Assembly (NCBI GenBank): GCA_963814985.1
Contig: CAWFFV010000051.1
Span: 41,775-105,774, forward strand
Origin: CAWFFV01 sp963814985
Lineage (GTDB): Bacteria; Chloroflexota; Ktedonobacteria; Ktedonobacterales; Ktedonobacteraceae
DNA: 64,000 nucleotides
Reading direction: 5' to 3'
The position numbers were made by a program, and so were the translations under genes. This document shows positions 27,414 to 36,656 of the stretch, piece by piece. The notes below the pieces were generated by a model. It had not been told where the DNA came from. It was given only the letters and a program-made list of their open reading frames with translations, and did not search any database. How positions within the stretch are numbered: position 1 is the stretch's first letter; every line of letters begins with the position of its first letter.

Positions 27414-27921
27414 ACTAAATTCCTTTCAGGTCCTTTGTATTCTAGAAAACTTTTTTCCTCTAGAGCGTTTTTGTAGAAGAACTTGAACATACAGACTATA
27501 CAACGCCAATATCACATTTTTGCTACAATAACTACATTTTCATAACAAAATGCTCACAATCTTGTAGAACGTGTGAATGCAGGCCATCTCAGCAAGTGAG
27601 CAATTGCCTCCAGGATGTTGCTGCGTCGGTTGTTGATAATAGAGATTGCACGATTTAGAAAGCTATTATCCCACGATTACATCATAAATGCTGTGAAAAA
27701 TTACCATTTATCTCTCATTCTTATCTATCTATTCCCTTAGCAATAACTATCGTCTGTGGCTGAGGTTGCGTCGCAACCTCAGCCACAGACGATAGTTATT
27801 GCTAAACTTCCCACGCCAATCCATCTGAGACGCGCTACAATGAGCAAGAGATGGTCTCGTGGTTCAGGTGAGTACTTGGGCTAGTAGTAAGAAGATTGGG
27901 CCTCTCACCGAAATAATCAAG
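27414..27921. other. Intergenic region downstream of rpoD
   Basis: About 500 AT-rich bases with no supportable gene. They separate the divergent ends of the lipoprotein remnant and the rpoD terminator. The only clear structure is the perfect palindrome at 27737-27805. Confidence 0.5.
27737..27805. repeat. Family A core palindrome, 34-bp arms
   Basis: Arms 27737-27770 and 27772-27805 pair perfectly around one T. The centre GAGGTTGCGTCGCAACCTC is the same as in the other family A copies, but the outer arm sequence differs. The subterminal blocks and GTAACTACTCAGG ends are absent. Confidence 0.75.
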
Positions 27922-27962
27922 AAAAGCGCCCCTACGGATTTGAAACCAATAGAGGCGCTTTT
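27922..27962 (-). terminator. Intrinsic terminator of rpoD
   Basis: On the minus strand AAAAGCGCC and GGCGCTTTT form a stem around a loop of about 20 bases, followed by TTTTCTTG. It lies 20 bases after the rpoD stop codon. Confidence 0.65.
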
Positions 27963-27981
27963 ACTAATCAATCTCTCTTCC

Positions 27982-29250
27982 TCAGTCCAGGTAGTCCTTC
28001 AGCTTGCGGCTACGACTCGGATGGCGCAACTTACGCAAAGCTTTAGCCTCAATCTGGCGAATACGCTCGCGGGTCACGTGGAACTCTTTGCCCACTTCTT
28101 CCAGTGTGCGACTTCGACCATCATCCAGGCCAAAGCGGAGTTGCAGTACCTTGCGTTCGCGCTCAGTCAAACTATCCAGAACATCCTCTACTTGCTCTTT
28201 GAGAAGCTGATGGCTGGCAGCATCAGCAGGAGCCAGGGCGGTATGATCTTCGATAAAGTCACCCAGATGGCTATCATCCTCCTCACCGATGGGCGTTTCC
28301 AGACTTACAGGTTCCTGGCTGACCTTAATGATCTCGCGTACCTTCTCAGCGCTGATCTCCATCTGCTCAGCAATCTCTTCAGAAGTGGGTTCACGTCCCA
28401 GATCTTGCAACAGACGGCGACTGATACGGATCAACCGATTGATTGTCTCAACCATATGCACCGGAATACGAATTGTGCGAGCCTGGTCGGCGATAGCACG
28501 AGTGATAGCCTGACGAATCCACCAGGTGGCATATGTGCTAAACTTGTAGCCCTTCGTATAATCGAACTTCTCGACAGCACGGATCAGGCCAATATTACCC
28601 TCCTGGATCAGATCCAGCAGGTTCATACCACGTCCAATATACTTTTTTGCCACGCTCACCACGAGACGTAAATTTGCCTCGGTCAAACGACGCTGAGCTT
28701 CCTCGCCGTCCTCAATGTACCGACGATTTGGAGCACACTTCAGATGTTCAGCTTTGAGACGCTCAGATTTTCCGCGCTCCATCAGTTGTGCAAGCCGTAC
28801 CTCTTCCTCAGCAGTCAGCAAAGGGACACGCCCAATCTCACGCAAGTACATACGTACTGGATCATCTAAGCTGCTCTCCAGATCAGCTACAACGATTCCA
28901 AAACCATCATTCAGATCCTCCCACTTGGGATCTACCAGGATTTCGGCATCCACCACGTCCTCCGGTCCAGGCTCCCAGTCCGCTGGCGGCTCTTTAGTTG
29001 GGTCCAGGGCGTCCATAGGCTCTTCGTCCTGTAACTTAAACAGGTCAAATGGCTCATCCTCACCAGCGGGAGTCACCAGACTTCCACTGGAGGTATGATG
29101 AGTATGATGACCTACAGTATCAAAGACATCTTCCGTATTACCCAACAGGGACTCTTCAAAATGTTCTAGTGTGAATACATCCTGTAAAGGTCCTGTGTTA
29201 ACATGCCTGGTATGGACTCGATCCATGACTTCTTGTTCCTGATTTACCAT
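27982..29250 (-). CDS. rpoD: Principal RNA polymerase sigma factor (RpoD/SigA)
   Basis: Directs RNA polymerase to housekeeping promoters. Region 1.2 is DPVRMYLREIGRVPLL, region 2 includes NLRLVVSVAKKYIGRGM, LIQEGNIGLIRAVEKFDY and the -10-reading YKFSTYATWWIRQAI. Region 3 is EPTSEEIAEQMEIS, and region 4 ends in TLEEVGKEFHVTRERIRQI, which reads the -35. An acidic N-terminal extension of about 120 residues precedes region 1.2. The ATG at 29250 has AGGGGG six bases upstream; the frame is open to 29283. It follows dnaG by 136 bases, the classic macromolecular-synthesis arrangement. Confidence 0.96.
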   Translation of the reverse strand: MVNQEQEVMDRVHTRHVNTGPLQDVFTLEHFEESLLGNTEDVFDTVGHHTHHTSSGSLVTPAGEDEPFDLFKLQDEEPMDALDPTKEPPADWEPGPEDVVDAEILVDPKWEDLNDGFGIVVADLESSLDDPVRMYLREIGRVPLLTAEEEVRLAQLMERGKSERLKAEHLKCAPNRRYIEDGEEAQRRLTEANLRLVVSVAKKYIGRGMNLLDLIQEGNIGLIRAVEKFDYTKGYKFSTYATWWIRQAITRAIADQARTIRIPVHMVETINRLIRISRRLLQDLGREPTSEEIAEQMEISAEKVREIIKVSQEPVSLETPIGEEDDSHLGDFIEDHTALAPADAASHQLLKEQVEDVLDSLTERERKVLQLRFGLDDGRSRTLEEVGKEFHVTRERIRQIEAKALRKLRHPSRSRKLKDYLD

Positions 29251-29386
29251 TGTGGCATCCCCCTTCAGAAAACAGGCTTGCAATGATAAACGAATAAAAG
29301 GATAAAATCCTGTTTCCTGGTCAATTTGGTAAAAATGATTTCGTTAAATTACTACACCTGATCATAGGTTATACGTTCCTACCGGT

Positions 29387-31480
29387 TTAACCATGTAGAC
29401 GCATTGCTGAATCAATGGTGCGCAACTGCCGAAAGATTTCCTGCAGTTGGCCTAGAAATTGCCGTGCCGCTCTCTGGTCGCCTGCCTCGGTAGCTTCACG
29501 TAAAAGATATTTGAGTTCTGTATTCAATTGTAACAGTCGTGTTCGCTTGAGCCGGGTTGCGCATTGGACAGCTTCTCTTACCAGTCCAGCTCCATCTTTC
29601 GGAGACTTCGACTCAACGCACCTTTGCACTCTTGCAACTGTTGTTAACAATGCAGAGGGCACAAATTGTTCAAAGGATTGATATGAGGGGGAAGAGGCAC
29701 GTTGATACACAGAGTTGAAAATGCGGTACAACTCTCGCGTGTCTGTCCCAGCGAAGTCACCATCGTTTATTATACCACAAACATGAGCACTTAACCCTGG
29801 ATGTTGCAAGAGTAGCCCGATTAGGTAGTCCTCCCATTGTATCCTATCATCCTTGTTCTTGTCAAGCCCACCGGTCTTTTCGACCATCATGGTATCAGCT
29901 TGTGCCAGAACGTCTCTTTCCCCGATAGCCCATTCAGGCTCCCCGCTAACGTGCTTATGTGAAGTCGTTCCCTGCCCTGATCTTGTTGAACGCTGTTCAA
30001 CAGGAGCCGTGAATGTTGCAGTGACACCGAGAGCGGTTCGTCCCTGGAGAATGTTCTGTAGTTCCATATGAAGACTACGCTCATCAATATTGATAATATT
30101 TGCCAGCTTCCGTAAGTAGGCATCACGCTTAATACGATCGCTGATCATTCCTATCACTGGGAGTAAACGTTTGGCCGCCTCCGTCTTTCCACCTGGTTCT
30201 CGCAAATCGAGGCCTGCGGTTTTCACAACGAAGTAGTAATCGATGAGAGGCAATGGGTGAGATACTGCATAGAACCATGCAGAGAAATCACGCCTGATGA
30301 CCTCGTCAGGGTCTTCACCTGGCGGGAGTTGCAAAACATTAATCTCTGCATCCACCTGTTCTTCAAGGCGGATAATCCCGCGAGGTTGTTGTGACTTCTG
30401 CTGTTTGGAGTGTGGCGATTGGCCTCGCGGCTCCTGTTTTCCTGCCGCCAGGGGTACTGGTACAACGATCCGATCAAAGCTTTTTAAGGCTTCCTGGATA
30501 CCATGCTCGGTTGCAGCGGCACCTGCTGCATCTGGATCTAAAGCAAGAGTTACCTGTTTGGTTAGTTTTTTAAGTTGTAAAATGTGCTTTTCGGTAATGG
30601 CACTGCCAATGCATGCTACCGTTTGTTTTGTACCATATTGATGGGCAATAACCGCATCAACATACCCTTCCACGATGACAACTTGTCTGGCCTGTTTTAT
30701 GGCATCTCGCGCCATATCTATGGCATAGAGTACGCTATTTTTCTCAAACAAGAGTGTTTGTGGTGAGTTCAGGTACTTTGGTTTACCGTCCCCAAGAGCA
30801 CGACCCCCAAAGCCAATTACTCGACCACGAATATCCCGAATGGGAAAGATAATACGATTTCTAAAGTAATCATATACCCCCTCACTTCGTCCCTCCCGCT
30901 CATCATGAGTCTCACGTCTTCGAGCCAGACCGCCTATGACCAGTTCGTCCTCTGTATAACCCTGTTTGAGCAGGTAGCACGAGAGGCTATCCCACTGATC
31001 AGCGGCATACCCGATACTGAAAGAGAATACCGAGTCATCGGAAATTCCTCGGCTGTGTATGTAGGCACGTGCCTGTGTAGCTTCTTTGAAGTGTAACAAT
31101 GCCTGATGAAACCAGAGAAGCGCTTCGTTATTGAGCTTCTCCAGGCGCTCTTTAGCTGCACTGGTCTCACGTTCCTCTCCTGAGTTCTGGCTGATGTAAT
31201 CCTCAATGGGTACAGCAGCCTTCTTCCCGAGGTAGAGTAATGCCTCGCGAAATTCAAGTCCCTGGTGCTTCTGTACAAAGGTAAAGACGTCGCCTCCCTC
31301 GTTACAACCAAAACAGCGCCAGGTCTGGGTCTCAGCAAAGACATAAAACGAGGGGGTTCGCTCGTTGTGAAATGGACAAGGGCCCTTGAAAGACTTGCCA
31401 GATTTCTGTAAAGCAACCACTAGCCCGATCTCTTCCACCACATCCACTTTTGCTTTGATTGCGTCAATGATAGATGTCAT
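29387..31480 (-). CDS. dnaG: DNA primase DnaG
   Basis: Synthesises RNA primers at replication forks. The N-terminal zinc-binding domain has Cys35-x2-His38 and Cys56-x2-Cys59 (GPCPFHNERTPSF, RCFGCNEGGD). The catalytic core carries YDYFRNRIIFPIRD and the TOPRIM motif VVIVEGYVDAVIA, with a metal-binding ALDPDAAG. The C-terminal part, about residues 560-697, is the helicase-binding region and is little conserved. 697 residues is somewhat longer than E. coli DnaG because of an insertion near residue 350. GAGGA precedes the ATG by eight bases. It is directly downstream of the DnaA-box array. Confidence 0.95.
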   Translation of the reverse strand: MTSIIDAIKAKVDVVEEIGLVVALQKSGKSFKGPCPFHNERTPSFYVFAETQTWRCFGCNEGGDVFTFVQKHQGLEFREALLYLGKKAAVPIEDYISQNSGEERETSAAKERLEKLNNEALLWFHQALLHFKEATQARAYIHSRGISDDSVFSFSIGYAADQWDSLSCYLLKQGYTEDELVIGGLARRRETHDEREGRSEGVYDYFRNRIIFPIRDIRGRVIGFGGRALGDGKPKYLNSPQTLLFEKNSVLYAIDMARDAIKQARQVVIVEGYVDAVIAHQYGTKQTVACIGSAITEKHILQLKKLTKQVTLALDPDAAGAAATEHGIQEALKSFDRIVVPVPLAAGKQEPRGQSPHSKQQKSQQPRGIIRLEEQVDAEINVLQLPPGEDPDEVIRRDFSAWFYAVSHPLPLIDYYFVVKTAGLDLREPGGKTEAAKRLLPVIGMISDRIKRDAYLRKLANIINIDERSLHMELQNILQGRTALGVTATFTAPVEQRSTRSGQGTTSHKHVSGEPEWAIGERDVLAQADTMMVEKTGGLDKNKDDRIQWEDYLIGLLLQHPGLSAHVCGIINDGDFAGTDTRELYRIFNSVYQRASSPSYQSFEQFVPSALLTTVARVQRCVESKSPKDGAGLVREAVQCATRLKRTRLLQLNTELKYLLREATEAGDQRAARQFLGQLQEIFRQLRTIDSAMRLHG

Positions 31481-31767
31481 ACTACTGTCCTCGTCAAAGC
31501 GTTATGGTGGGAAGCCCCGTTTGTCTCACACCACATATAACGAGCCATCTTGCAGAAAGTCGCGTCAACAGATATTCGTGTACAATCATCAGTAAAACAG
31601 TGTACCTATTGTACTACCTGTCAGAACACAGAGAAGCTATATCGGGTAAACGATGGATGGTGTGCCTATGAAAACAAACTATTGTCTTGATGATTATCCC
31701 CGTTACCAATTGTGAGTGTCTCACTTCTTTTTTCTTGTGTAAATCCGTTTTCCCAAAAGTTATCCAC

Positions 31768-31815
31768 AACACTATATACTATAATATATATATATTTATT
31801 AAAAGATGTATAGAA
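31768..31815. promoter_or_regulatory. AT-rich stretch, candidate DNA unwinding element
   Basis: Almost pure A/T with a run of alternating AT (ATAATATATATATATTTATT), directly next to the first exact DnaA box. Position and composition fit a duplex-unwinding element. It could equally be an AT-rich promoter region for dnaG. Confidence 0.45.
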
Positions 31816-32365
31816 TAGCAGTAGTAGGGGCTGTGGATAAGTGGATAACTTCGTCAAAAAAAGCCCTTGTGTTACAACCCTCTATCAATGTGAAGCCTCA
31901 TCTGGAGCCGGTTCAGACCGTGTGAAAAAGTTATCCACATCCCCAGAAAACAAGGAATATCGTGTGGATAAGTCACGCTTGCTTGGTGGATAACCTGTGG
32001 ATAAATTTGATTTGTGCTTATCAATATAGAAAACTTATCCACCATTTTTTTGAAATGTGGATAAGTTATCCACCGGCGTGTGGATAACTTAAAAAACTTA
32101 TCCCCAACCCCTAAAAAATGTGGATAACTTATCCACAGTAATTGTGGATAACTATGTAAGATAGAAGGTCTCGCATACTTACAAAGAGACTTTTCCACAA
32201 TTTCTTAGACTTTTCCACAAAAATTGGCAAATTATCCACTTTTGACACATGCATACTTTTAAATCTCTCTTCTCTTTGGGAAAAGATGTGGATAAGTTAT
32301 CCACCGAAAATGTGGATAAACTCTATGATATATCGAGATATAGGGAAATAGCATCCCCAAACGCC

Positions 32366-32720
32366 GCTCGCTTTGTGGATAATGTGGAAAACTTATCCAC
32401 AGAAAATGTGGAAAACTCAAAAAACACGCTCGCTTTGTGGATCGTGTGGAAAACTTATCCACAAAAATGTGGAAAAGTCGGAAAAACACCGCCTGCTTTG
32501 TGGATAGTGTGGAAAACTTATCCACAAAAAATGTGGAAAACTGAAAAAACACCCAAAAATTCCTTGTAGAGATAGATTTATATTCACATGCTGTGGAAAA
32601 GTTTTCAAAAAACACTGCTTGCTTTGTGGATAATGTGGAAAACTTATCCACAATTAGTGTGGATAAGTGCCAAACGCCGCTTGCTTTGTGGATAGTGTGG
32701 AAAACTTATCCACCAAGCGT
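32366..32720. repeat. 62-63 bp tandem repeats carrying DnaA boxes
   Basis: The block GCTTGCTTTGTGGATAGTGT, followed by GGAAAACTTATCCACA, recurs with TGTGG positions at about 32374, 32436, 32499, 32625 and 32687. That is steps of 62, 63, 126 and 62. Each unit carries one TTATCCACA, one or two TGTGGAAAA and one TGTGGAT. Confidence 0.75.
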
Positions 32721-32748
32721 GTTGATAACTCGTTCACTGTGTGAAAAT

Positions 32749-33160
32749 GGTGTGAAAAAGTTATCCACATGGCTTATTTTTATACAAGAAATGTGTGAAA
32801 ATCTTGTGAATATGCATGCTTACATTTCTACCTATGTGGTATAAATGTGAAAATGGTGTGAAAAAGTTATCCACATGGCTGTTTTTATACAAGATGATGT
32901 GAAAATCCTGTGAACGATCCATTTATAAATAGATATTCACGGGATATTGTTGTGAAGGTTTTGTGAAAAAGTTATCCACATGCCGTTTTTATACAAGAAA
33001 TGTGTGAAAATCTTGTGAATATGCATGCTTATATCTCTATTTATATAATATAGGTGTGAAAATTTAATAAAAAAGCTGTGAAAATTCTGTGAAAAGTTGA
33101 TGTGTTTCTATACGTTATACAAGAAGTTTGTGAAAATGGTGTGAAAAAGTTATCCACATT
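32749..33160. repeat. About 105-bp tandem repeats carrying one DnaA box each
   Basis: GTGTGAAAAAGTTATCCACA recurs with boxes at 32761, 32867, 32972 and 33150. Each is followed by TTTTTATACAAGA and TGTGTGAAAATCTTGTGAAT-like segments. Unit steps are 106, 105 and 178, the last suggesting a partial extra unit. Confidence 0.7.
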
Positions 33161-33221
33161 GCGTTTTTTTACGCAAGGATGGTGTGAAAATTGGTATCTA
33201 TCTATTAGTTGTACAAGAAAG

Positions 33222-33663
33222 GTAACTATTCAGGACCTCTCTTGTGCCGCCTTCGGCGGCAATAATAAAGAAAAGAGGCAATTGGGGACACCCCCATAGG
33301 CGCGGACTTTAGCAGAGGGATCCCTCTGCACTCTTGTTTTTCGTGCCGCTTCCAGCGGCAATACTAAAGAAAAGAGGTATTGGGGACACCCCAAACCCCG
33401 GCAGGGAGAACCCTGCACCCCTTAAGTCCGCGCCTATGGGGGACACCCCAAACCCCGGCAGGGAGGACCCTGCACCCCAGAAGTCGGTGCCTATGGGGGA
33501 TATCCCAAACCTTGGCAGGGAGGACTTTGCATCCCAGAAGTCCGCGCCTATGGGGGACATCCCAAACTTTGGCAGGGAGGACCCTGCACCCCAGAAGTCC
33601 TCGCCTATGGGGATACCTCAAATTTCGGCAGGGAGGACTTTGCATCCCCTCCTGAATAGTTAC
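33222..33663. repeat. Family C repeat block bounded by family A type ends (442 bp)
   Basis: Ends are GTAACTATTCAGGA (33222-33235) and TCCTGAATAGTTAC (33650-33663), the same terminal repeat as family A. The interior is different: GC-rich, beginning with a TGCCGCC.TCGGCGGCA hairpin, then about five tandem units of 55-60 bp (CGCCTATGGGGGACA.CCCAAA, GGCAGGGAGGACCCTGCA, CCCCAGAAGTC). The interior matches the block between gap and pgk. The open frames through it are repeat-derived and not genes. Confidence 0.75.
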
Positions 33664-33692
33664 TAAGAAAGGGGAAAAGGCTTCCAATATCC

Positions 33693-33785
33693 AGGGAGAG
33701 CCGACTTCTGCACATTTTCATAGTGAGTTATCCACAGAGATTGTGGATAACTCACTATGAAAATGTGCAGAAGTCGGCTCTCCCT
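33693..33785. repeat. 93-bp palindrome with two head-to-head DnaA boxes
   Basis: Arms of 44 bp (33693-33736 and 33742-33785) are perfectly complementary around the 5-base GAGAT. The inner end of each arm is an exact DnaA box, TTATCCACA at 33728 and TGTGGATAA at 33742. The outer part of the arms has no resemblance to families A or B. Confidence 0.85.
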
Positions 33786-33877
33786 GTGAAAATATGAGAA
33801 GTAACGAGGGAGAGGGGAGAGGGGAGAGATAACCGCGCGAGACTTATTTCCGCAGCTCTCGCGGTTATCGTCGTCTA

Positions 33878-36274
33878 CTACCTGCTAAGAACATATTCTG
33901 GATGCATGACTCGTACCTTTGCCAGAGTATCGTAGATACGTAAGAGTTCGCCGCTACACAATGCCGAAGTAATAATTGGCCCGGCACGATGTGGTGTGTT
34001 CCCATCAAACACTGCCTCCGTCATTCCGAGAAGATCTTGGGAGAGGCGCTCCTTAAATGGTTCGAGTAATTGCAGTCCTTTGCGCCAGAGGTACTCCTGA
34101 CAAAGATAGGTGCTCTGTGATGAGGACATCTGAGGTGGATGGCTACAGCCGATTGCGAGCATCGCATCGACATAGGGACCCATTAACCAGGTCCAGGCGC
34201 TTCCCTGGTGCAAAGCGCATTGCTGCTCGTCCTGCAACTCTCCCATTTGACCACGATAGGCAGGTTCTCCAGGGGCCAGCGTACGTAGCCCATAGGGAGT
34301 AAGCAGGTGCTGTGTGACCATATCAAAAACCCTTTGTTGATACATCACGTCCAGCACAGGATAGCGCAGAGAAAGAGTGAACAGTTGATTGGGGCGTAGT
34401 GCAGCGTCATTGCCGTTTGGCCCATCAACCACATCATAGAGATAGCCGCCTCGCGCATTCCAAAATCGTTGCTGGAAGTTCTGTTTACACTTTGTCAGCA
34501 ACTCCTGATAATAAAGGGGGGCATCTCCTCTATGGTTGATATGTTGTGACCACTCATGCATCAGCGAGAGCGCATTATACCACAAGGCATTGACTTCAAC
34601 AGGCTTACCAGCACGCGGAGTGATCGGTACATTATGCACCTTTGCATCCATCCAGGTCAAAGCCTTTCCAGGCTGATGTGCATACAGTAACCCATCGTTG
34701 GGGTCCATATATATACCATGGGAGGTTCCCTGTATATACCCATTAATACTCTCAACGAGATGATGGTAGAACTCCTCCAGAAACTGATAATTGTGCGTAG
34801 CTCGTAGATAGTGATCCAGGGCATAGAAGTACCATAGGGTCGTATCCACACTCCCATAGTCACTGTTGGTCAACTCCTGACCGGGGAATGGCAGACGATC
34901 GGGTAGCATTCCTCCCTTAAAGTGGCGTGCGAGTTCGCGCAACATTCTCAGCGCATCGTCATATCGTTCTGTGAAGAGAGTCAATCCTACAAGCGCGATC
35001 AGCATATCGCGTGTCTTATACTCCTGCGTTAAGTAATCCGTGAGCAAGACAGGAGCGCTTTCGGGTCCATCAAAGAAAATGTCATACTTTCTCTGGTTTG
35101 GTAAGAGTTTACGGTGTATCAGGAAGCGGTCTCCTGCCCGAAGAAGTTGATGGAGATATTCCTCTCCACTTACATGGAAATCAGAAGTTGTCGTTAGCGG
35201 AAGCATATGTATGTGATATGCTTGAACCGCCTCTCCCCCTTCTCCAAAGAAACGTTGAGGTTGTAAAACATCCTGAAACAGTTGTTGTTGTCTCTCGATA
35301 CTCTGTTTGTAGCACTGATTCAATTGATGCAAACGTAGTGCTTGTGATGATAACTCTTCCGCGCTCACAATAACCGTCAACGTTGCATCTTCGTCGGGCC
35401 AGAGTGTGGCACGAATAACTCCTGGCAGATAGAAATCGTCTGTTGCCGGGCGGCCTGCAGCTGCATCGTGCCGGTGCAAGAAATTCCAGTACCAGACGCC
35501 GGTAGGAATAAATGTGATCTGGCTTTCGGAGTGACCAACGGCTAGAATATGATAAGGATGCGCACCTTCCCTGGCCTGGATGGTACAACCTGCAACCCCT
35601 TTAGGCAACAGTGTACCAAAATCCAGTTCATTTTCATGAACAATTTCTTCTCCATGATATGACCGGATATTAAAATGCTGGTTGTATTGCCCTTTCTGCT
35701 GCCCATTGTAAGGTCGGTACGCAGAGAAGGGAAGAAGTGTCAAAGTCAAAGCGCGTTGTGTGATTTCAGTCTCTTCTTGATGACGTCCAGGACCAGTGTC
35801 TAAAGCTCCCGTAATACCACTTCTTCTATATCCTGAATTATCAGTGGTAGAAGTGCGCAGAACACGGTATTGAATATAAGTTGTATTGCGACCCTGTGGC
35901 ATCCAGATGCGTTTCTCAAGCGTAATGCCATTGATACCGCCCAGATGATAGGTGAAAACAGGAAAACCCTCTTCGAGGTGAAAGGTTTCAAGATAAACGA
36001 AACCAGAAGGATTTAGTGTCCCGTCGCGATATTCGTTTGTACCAAGGTTATAAGTTCGCTGATCAAAAATGACCTCTTCGTCAATTTTCGCGAGCAAAAG
36101 CTGTGGTGTAAGCGTATCAGGTAGTGATGCGACGAGCAATCCATGTTGCATACGGGTGAGTACACCTGCAACAGTCCCTGTTGCATATCCTCCCAGTCCG
36201 TTTGTCACGAGCCATTCACGAGAGATTGTCGCGTTGAGGTCACAGCAAATGCTGCGGTCAAATGTGATGGGCAT
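33878..36274 (-). CDS. Glycogen debranching enzyme (amylo-alpha-1,6-glucosidase type)
   Basis: Hydrolyses alpha-1,6 branch points of glycogen. The N-terminal domain, about residues 1-300, begins with the family's EWLVTNGLGGYATGTVAGVLTR. The C-terminal alpha/alpha-barrel, about 380-790, has NSDYGSVDTTLWYFYALDHY, MDAKVHNVPITPRAGKPVEV-like acidic residues and LRTLAPGEPAYRG. The 798-residue length is a little above the usual 650-720. The ATG at 36274 is preceded by GGGAGGG six bases upstream; the frame is open 24 codons further, but with no Shine-Dalgarno there. Single gene, intact. Confidence 0.9.
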   Translation of the reverse strand: MPITFDRSICCDLNATISREWLVTNGLGGYATGTVAGVLTRMQHGLLVASLPDTLTPQLLLAKIDEEVIFDQRTYNLGTNEYRDGTLNPSGFVYLETFHLEEGFPVFTYHLGGINGITLEKRIWMPQGRNTTYIQYRVLRTSTTDNSGYRRSGITGALDTGPGRHQEETEITQRALTLTLLPFSAYRPYNGQQKGQYNQHFNIRSYHGEEIVHENELDFGTLLPKGVAGCTIQAREGAHPYHILAVGHSESQITFIPTGVWYWNFLHRHDAAAGRPATDDFYLPGVIRATLWPDEDATLTVIVSAEELSSQALRLHQLNQCYKQSIERQQQLFQDVLQPQRFFGEGGEAVQAYHIHMLPLTTTSDFHVSGEEYLHQLLRAGDRFLIHRKLLPNQRKYDIFFDGPESAPVLLTDYLTQEYKTRDMLIALVGLTLFTERYDDALRMLRELARHFKGGMLPDRLPFPGQELTNSDYGSVDTTLWYFYALDHYLRATHNYQFLEEFYHHLVESINGYIQGTSHGIYMDPNDGLLYAHQPGKALTWMDAKVHNVPITPRAGKPVEVNALWYNALSLMHEWSQHINHRGDAPLYYQELLTKCKQNFQQRFWNARGGYLYDVVDGPNGNDAALRPNQLFTLSLRYPVLDVMYQQRVFDMVTQHLLTPYGLRTLAPGEPAYRGQMGELQDEQQCALHQGSAWTWLMGPYVDAMLAIGCSHPPQMSSSQSTYLCQEYLWRKGLQLLEPFKERLSQDLLGMTEAVFDGNTPHRAGPIITSALCSGELLRIYDTLAKVRVMHPEYVLSR

Positions 36275-36656
36275 GCTTGACCCTCCCAAGGCTCTTGGTA
36301 GATAATCTGTGGCTACCTGTGGACAATATTCCTGGGGAGTATGCATCTTTACATACTCCCCTATCTCTTAGTGTAGCATAACATGTTGTCAGAAACAGCG
36401 TTTCTCTTGATCTTTTTTGTAAAATAACAATATTGTGACACTCCTTGTTTGACCAATTTTTTAAACCCTTGTATAAGTTGTAGAAAATACTAAGAAACTT
36501 AATACAGGCGTGATACTACGCAGATCTGATGCGTACATACTATGTATCGGTGCGCTCGATGTAACTTTATTTTTTTGTATAAATGTGTTTCCTGGAGGTA
36601 ACGTCACCAAGACATTGTGCTTCAGATACACTCTGTACCAGAGGAGGTTCTACTCG
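36275..36656. other. Divergent intergenic region, debranching enzyme / amino-acid ABC operon
   Basis: About 380 bases, AT-rich near 36370-36490. It must carry promoters for both divergent units, but I see no clean -35/-10 pair and no recognisable riboswitch. Confidence 0.4.

Larger units (their letters stand above)
31760..33158. other. Dense DnaA-box array, likely oriC or DnaA-titration locus
   Basis: I count 23 exact copies of TTATCCACA or its complement between these coordinates, in both orientations, for example 31760, 31832, 31931, 32119, 32129, 32143, 32393, 32644, 32867, 33150. More than ten TTTTCCACA and several TTATCCACC/CCACT variants add to this. An AT-rich stretch follows the first box. 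dnaG and rpoD lie on one side, and five parS sites lie 16-30 kb to the left. dnaA itself is not in this window. No gene is present. Confidence 0.75.

Noticed and set aside
27859..28671. 270-residue open frame on the plus strand
   Set aside because: It lies antisense to rpoD, whose regions 2-4 are unmistakable.
31760..33158. Plasmid iteron origin
   Set aside because: The surrounding genes (dnaG, rpoD, ribosomal proteins, glycolysis) are chromosomal, and no rep gene is present.
32366..33160. CRISPR array suggested by regular repeats
   Set aside because: The repeats are DnaA boxes within longer units, spacers are not unique sequences of constant length, and no cas gene is near.
33372..33650. 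CRISPR-like or coding tandem repeat (open frames of about 80-110 residues on both strands)
   Set aside because: Units of 55-60 bp are contiguous without spacers, and every frame is open only because the repeat lacks stops; there is no start signal or family similarity.
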